Positions 22,850-28,975 of a stretch of 28,975 bases of DNA are shown here, one piece after another. A program made the translations under genes and the position numbers. The stretch is from JBFWQM01 sp050249455 (GTDB lineage: Bacteria > Pseudomonadota > Alphaproteobacteria > MPNO01 > VGEU01): assembly GCA_050249455.1 (NCBI GenBank), contig JBFWQM010000036.1, positions 1 through 28,975 of the forward strand, given 5' to 3'. The first letter of the stretch is position 1, and every line of letters starts with the position of its first letter. The notes under the pieces were generated by a model. The model was not told the DNA's origin and ran no database searches. It saw only the letters and a program-made list of their open reading frames with translations.

Positions 22850-23614
22850 TTGGGCGCGGAGACGCGGTATCGCGCAATCTGGATTTCCGACCTCCATATC
22901 GGTTCGAAGGATTTCAAGCTCGACCTCCTGGTCGATTTCCTGGACCGACACCGCTGCGACACCCTCTACCTGGTCGGCGACATCGTCGATCTTCGCCTGA
23001 TCAGCCGCCGCGGGACCTGGATTCGCCGTCATGAGGAAGTGCTCGCACGATTTTTCTCCATCCTCGGCGACACCAAGGTCCATTACCTGTGGGGCAACCA
23101 CGACAGCGCCATCAAGCTGTTGCCGCCGCTCACGGCGCCCAACTTCGTCCTGCAGAAAGAGACCGTCCATGAAACGGTCCAGGGACGGCGGCTTCTCGTC
23201 ACCCACGGCGACCGGATCGACCCGATCATCCGGAAAGACGCTCCGGAGTGGAAGATCGATCTGACGTGCTGGCTCTATTACGGGCTGCTCGCGGTCGACC
23301 GCTGGCACAATCGAAGCCGGCAGTGGCTCGGCCTGCCGCTGAGCTCGCAGATTGCGCTCCTGAAGCGATGGACGCCGGGATGGCGGCGCTATATCGACGG
23401 CTTCGTCAGCGAGATGGCGGCGGAGGTCCGTCGCGCCGATCTCGACGGCGTCGTGTGCGGCCACCTGCATGCGCCCGAGATCCGCGAGAACGGCGGCTTT
23501 CTCTACGTCAACTGCGGCGACTGGGTTGAGAACTGCACCGCCGCGGTCGAGGATGCCGGCGGCGCGATGAAGCTGATCCGATGGGACAGGATCGGCGGCC
23601 CAGCGGCGGGCTGA
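22850..23614 (+). CDS. LpxH-like metallophosphoesterase (UDP-2,3-diacylglucosamine diphosphatase family)
   Basis: A 254-residue calcineurin-type phosphoesterase. The start must be close to the TTG at 22850, because the in-frame TGA is at 22844-22846 and the first metal motif begins at residue 13. All metal motifs are present: SDLHIGS (Asp14, His16), GDIVD (Asp44), GNHD (Asn83, His84), THGDRID, and CGHLHAPE near the end. The aromatic ISDLHIGS and LYLVGDIVDL style is that of the alphaproteobacterial LpxH-related group, which is close to but not the same as enteric LpxH. A role in cleaving a nucleotide-linked or phosphorylated lipid at the membrane face is inferred. The neighbouring Pfa-type synthase makes a lipid link attractive but unproven. 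Confidence 0.85.
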   Translation: MGAETRYRAIWISDLHIGSKDFKLDLLVDFLDRHRCDTLYLVGDIVDLRLISRRGTWIRRHEEVLARFFSILGDTKVHYLWGNHDSAIKLLPPLTAPNFVLQKETVHETVQGRRLLVTHGDRIDPIIRKDAPEWKIDLTCWLYYGLLAVDRWHNRSRQWLGLPLSSQIALLKRWTPGWRRYIDGFVSEMAAEVRRADLDGVVCGHLHAPEIRENGGFLYVNCGDWVENCTAAVEDAGGAMKLIRWDRIGGPAAG

Positions 23615-23948
23615 CGCCGGGTCGCGCCCCGAGGCAGCCCGATCCCGCGCCATCGCGATGCCGTGGGGCGCATCATCGCCGGCAGATGCCAGGATGTGGC
23701 TTCCGCCGGATAATTCCGACATGATGACGGGACCATTGCGGCAGGGACCGGCCCTGATGCGGGGACCGGGCCGAATCGATGCAGGAAAAGTACGGAACGC
23801 AAGGCCGATCCCTGCCTGTCGCAGGCGCCAAAGGAAAGCTGAGGGTCTTCCCCCCGATGTCCTGGGGCGGGTCGCTGCCCGCCCCGGCGTTCGTTCCGGG
23901 CGCCGGTACGACTTTCGGCCGCGACAGGGGACCGCGTTGCCCGACGAT
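23615..23948. other. 334-base region upstream of pfaD
   Basis: Separates the phosphoesterase from the most likely pfaD start. It contains three GGGACC copies (23729-23734, 23744-23749, 23762-23767), a GATAAT (23709-23714) without a good -35 partner, and the doubtful 57-residue frame from 23779. The pfaD frame itself is open back to 23658, but that part reads as low-complexity Arg/Pro-rich sequence. Confidence 0.5.
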
Positions 23949-23952
23949 GTGA
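23779..23952 (+). CDS. Possible 57-residue frame coupled to pfaD, or displaced PfaD N-terminus
   Basis: ATG at 23779 (or 23857), ending in a TGA that overlaps a GTG of the pfaD frame (GTGA at 23949-23952). It contains VFPPMSWGGSLPAPAFVPGA, which resembles the Trp-Gly...Pro-x-Phe-x-Pro opening of many PfaD proteins. It may be a real short gene, or the true PfaD N-terminus separated by a frameshift (natural or a sequencing error). An AAGGAAAG and a GAGGG lie before 23857. Confidence 0.3.
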   Translation: MQEKYGTQGRSLPVAGAKGKLRVFPPMSWGGSLPAPAFVPGAGTTFGRDRGPRCPTM

Positions 23953-25538
23953 CCGTGCGGGACCACGACGGCGCCGCAGCGCGGACCCCGGTCCTCGCAG
24001 GGCCGGCGCTGGCGGCGGCGATCGGCCGCATTCGCGAGCCGCTGCATCTGATACGCGACGGCCAGGGGCGCATCGGCGTCGCCGAGCGCGCCGGCGCCCC
24101 CGGCGGCGCGGCGTTCGCGACCCTGCCTCCGATCTACCCGGAATGGCTCGGCGAGCGCGGCTTCCTCGACGCCCACCGGGTCCGCTTCCCGCTGGTGGTC
24201 GGCGAGATGGCGCGCGGGATCGCGACGCCGGCGATGGTGGCGGCGGCGGCGCGCACCGGCGCCCTCGGCTTCTTCGGCGCTGCCGGCCTCGCCCCCGGCG
24301 AGATCTCGGCCGGCATCGAGGCGATCCGCCGGGCGCTGCCGACGCCCGAGGCCGCGTGGGGCTCGAACCTGATCCACTCGCCGAACGAGCCGGACCTCGA
24401 GGCGGCGACGGTCGAGCTCTATCTTCGGGCCGGGGTGCGCCGGGTCTCGGCGTCGGCGTTCATGCGCCTGACGCCCAACGTCGTGCGCTATGCGTTCGCC
24501 GGCATCGCGCGCGGGCCCGACGGCGGCATCGTCCGTCCCAACGCCGTCTTCGCCAAGGTCTCGCGGGCCGAGGTGGCGGTGCAGTTCGTTTCGCCGCCGC
24601 CGGCGGCGATGCTCGCCGAGCTCGTCGAACGCCATCAGCTCACGGCGACGGAGGCGGCGCTGGCCGCGGCCATGCCCGTGGCCGAGGATCTGACGGTCGA
24701 GGGCGATTCCGGCGGCCACACCGACAACCGTCCGCTGACCGTGCTGCTGCCGATCATGCTGCGGGTGCGCGACGAGGCGATGGCGCGCCACCGCTATGCG
24801 CGGCCGATCCGGGTCGGCGCGGCAGGCGGCCTCGGCGACCCCGCCGCGGTGGCGGCCGCCTTCGCGCTGGGCGCGGCCTATGTCATGACCGGGTCGGTCA
24901 ACCAGTCGGCGGTGGAGAGCGGGCAGTCGCCCGCGGTCCGGCAGATGCTTGCCGAGGCCGGGTTCGCCGACGTGATCATGGCGCCGGCGGGCGACATGTT
25001 CGAGATGGGCGTCAAGGTGCAGGTGCTGAGGCGCGGCACGCTGTTCGGGGTGCACGCGGGGCTGCTCTACGATCTCTACGTCCGGCACGCCGCGCTTGAA
25101 GACATCGCCCCGGCGATGATCGAGCGGCTGGAGCGCGAGATCTTCCAGAAGCCGATCGCCGCCATCTGGGAGGAGACCCGGGCCTACTTCGTCGCGCGCG
25201 ACCCGGCGCAGGTGGCCCGTGCCGCCGCCGATCCGAAGCATCGCATGGCGCTGGTCTTCCGCTGGTATCTCGGGCAATCGAGCCGCTGGGCGGTGACGGG
25301 CGACCCGGCGCGCCGCGCGGCCTACCAGGTCTGGTGCGGCCCGGCGATGGGCGCCTTCAACGCCTGGACGCAGGGCAGCTTCCTTGCCGACCCGGCGGCG
25401 CGCACGACCGAGCAGATCACCTTGAACCTGCTCGAGGGCGCGGCGACCATCCAGCGCGCGCAGCATGCGCGCGCGACCGGCCTCGCCGTTCCCGCCGAAG
25501 CCTTCGCCTATCGCCCGCGGCCGCTCAGGATCAGGTGA
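23949..25538 (+). CDS. pfaD: PfaD-family enoyl reductase of a polyunsaturated fatty acid / secondary lipid synthase
   Basis: About 529 residues from the GTG at 23949, close to the usual PfaD length; ATGs at 23658 or 23757 would give longer products with a poor N-terminus. The FMN-binding TIM barrel (nitronate monooxygenase/FabK-like) is clear. It has PLVVGEMARGIAT and GFFGAAGL early, then VEGDSGGHTDNRPL at about 250-263, which is diagnostic of PfaD, and VGAAGGLGDP with FALGAAYVMTGSVNQS for flavin phosphate binding. The C-terminal part includes KHRMALVFRWYLGQSSRWA. PfaD is the separate trans-acting enoyl reductase of Pfa synthases, reducing enoyl-ACP intermediates. Its stop lies 8 bases before the megasynthase gene, so the two form an operon with pfaD first. 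Confidence 0.88.
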   Translation: MTVRDHDGAAARTPVLAGPALAAAIGRIREPLHLIRDGQGRIGVAERAGAPGGAAFATLPPIYPEWLGERGFLDAHRVRFPLVVGEMARGIATPAMVAAAARTGALGFFGAAGLAPGEISAGIEAIRRALPTPEAAWGSNLIHSPNEPDLEAATVELYLRAGVRRVSASAFMRLTPNVVRYAFAGIARGPDGGIVRPNAVFAKVSRAEVAVQFVSPPPAAMLAELVERHQLTATEAALAAAMPVAEDLTVEGDSGGHTDNRPLTVLLPIMLRVRDEAMARHRYARPIRVGAAGGLGDPAAVAAAFALGAAYVMTGSVNQSAVESGQSPAVRQMLAEAGFADVIMAPAGDMFEMGVKVQVLRRGTLFGVHAGLLYDLYVRHAALEDIAPAMIERLEREIFQKPIAAIWEETRAYFVARDPAQVARAAADPKHRMALVFRWYLGQSSRWAVTGDPARRAAYQVWCGPAMGAFNAWTQGSFLADPAARTTEQITLNLLEGAATIQRAQHARATGLAVPAEAFAYRPRPLRIR

Positions 25539-25546
25539 GTCGATCG

Positions 25547-28975
<3,429 letters not shown>

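Noticed and set aside
20260..23034. A 924-codon + strand frame over the antiporter and beyond
   Set aside because: It overlaps the antiporter gene in another frame and reads as Arg/Ala-rich sequence without motifs; it is a shadow.

Overview
The window is GC-rich (about 70% by eye) with tightly packed genes, frequent ATGA/GTGA stop-start overlaps and some GTG or TTG starts. Gene content fits an alphaproteobacterium, perhaps in or near the Rhodospirillales. The clues are a general-stress (EcfG/RpoE2-type) promoter, an alternative complex III (ACIII) plus caa3 oxidase operon, and the small membrane and coiled-coil proteins. A run of exactly 100 N at 13613-13712 shows the sequence is a scaffold with an unfilled gap. 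I see no rRNA, tRNA, CRISPR array, transposase or integrase.

Left part (1-9074, mostly + strand): the end of a carboxymuconolactone decarboxylase/AhpD-like gene; a PNPOx-like flavin protein; a 49-residue membrane protein on the - strand; a small coiled-coil protein behind a perfect EcfG-type promoter; and a lipoprotein of the PQQ-dependent sugar/sorbosone dehydrogenase family. Then comes a three-gene oxidative cassette: a ThDP enzyme like pyruvate oxidase, a mandelate-racemase-type enolase-superfamily enzyme, and a 990-residue FAD plus Fe-S oxidoreductase. The last two overlap, and the first two are 12 nt apart.

Middle (9064-20242, - strand): one operon of about 11 kb, read right to left: actA, actB, actC, actD, actE, actF (cut by the N gap), a small one-helix protein (also cut), sco, then caa3 oxidase subunits II, I, III and IV. 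ACIII passes electrons from quinol through c-type hemes to the caa3 oxidase, whose subunit II carries CuA plus its own heme c. The set therefore encodes a quinol-to-oxygen chain and its copper chaperone.

Right part (20243-28975): a CPA1-type Na+/H+ antiporter divergent from actA across a palindromic GGAAC/GTTCC site; an unassigned 7-helix membrane protein; a small doubtful frame; an LpxH-like metallophosphoesterase; and the start of a Pfa-type (polyunsaturated fatty acid/secondary lipid) synthase cluster. That cluster begins with pfaD, followed by a KS-AT-ACP megasynthase running off the window end. This lipid synthase and the unassigned lipid-associated candidates beside it are the most promising place for new biology; the rest of the cluster lies outside the window.
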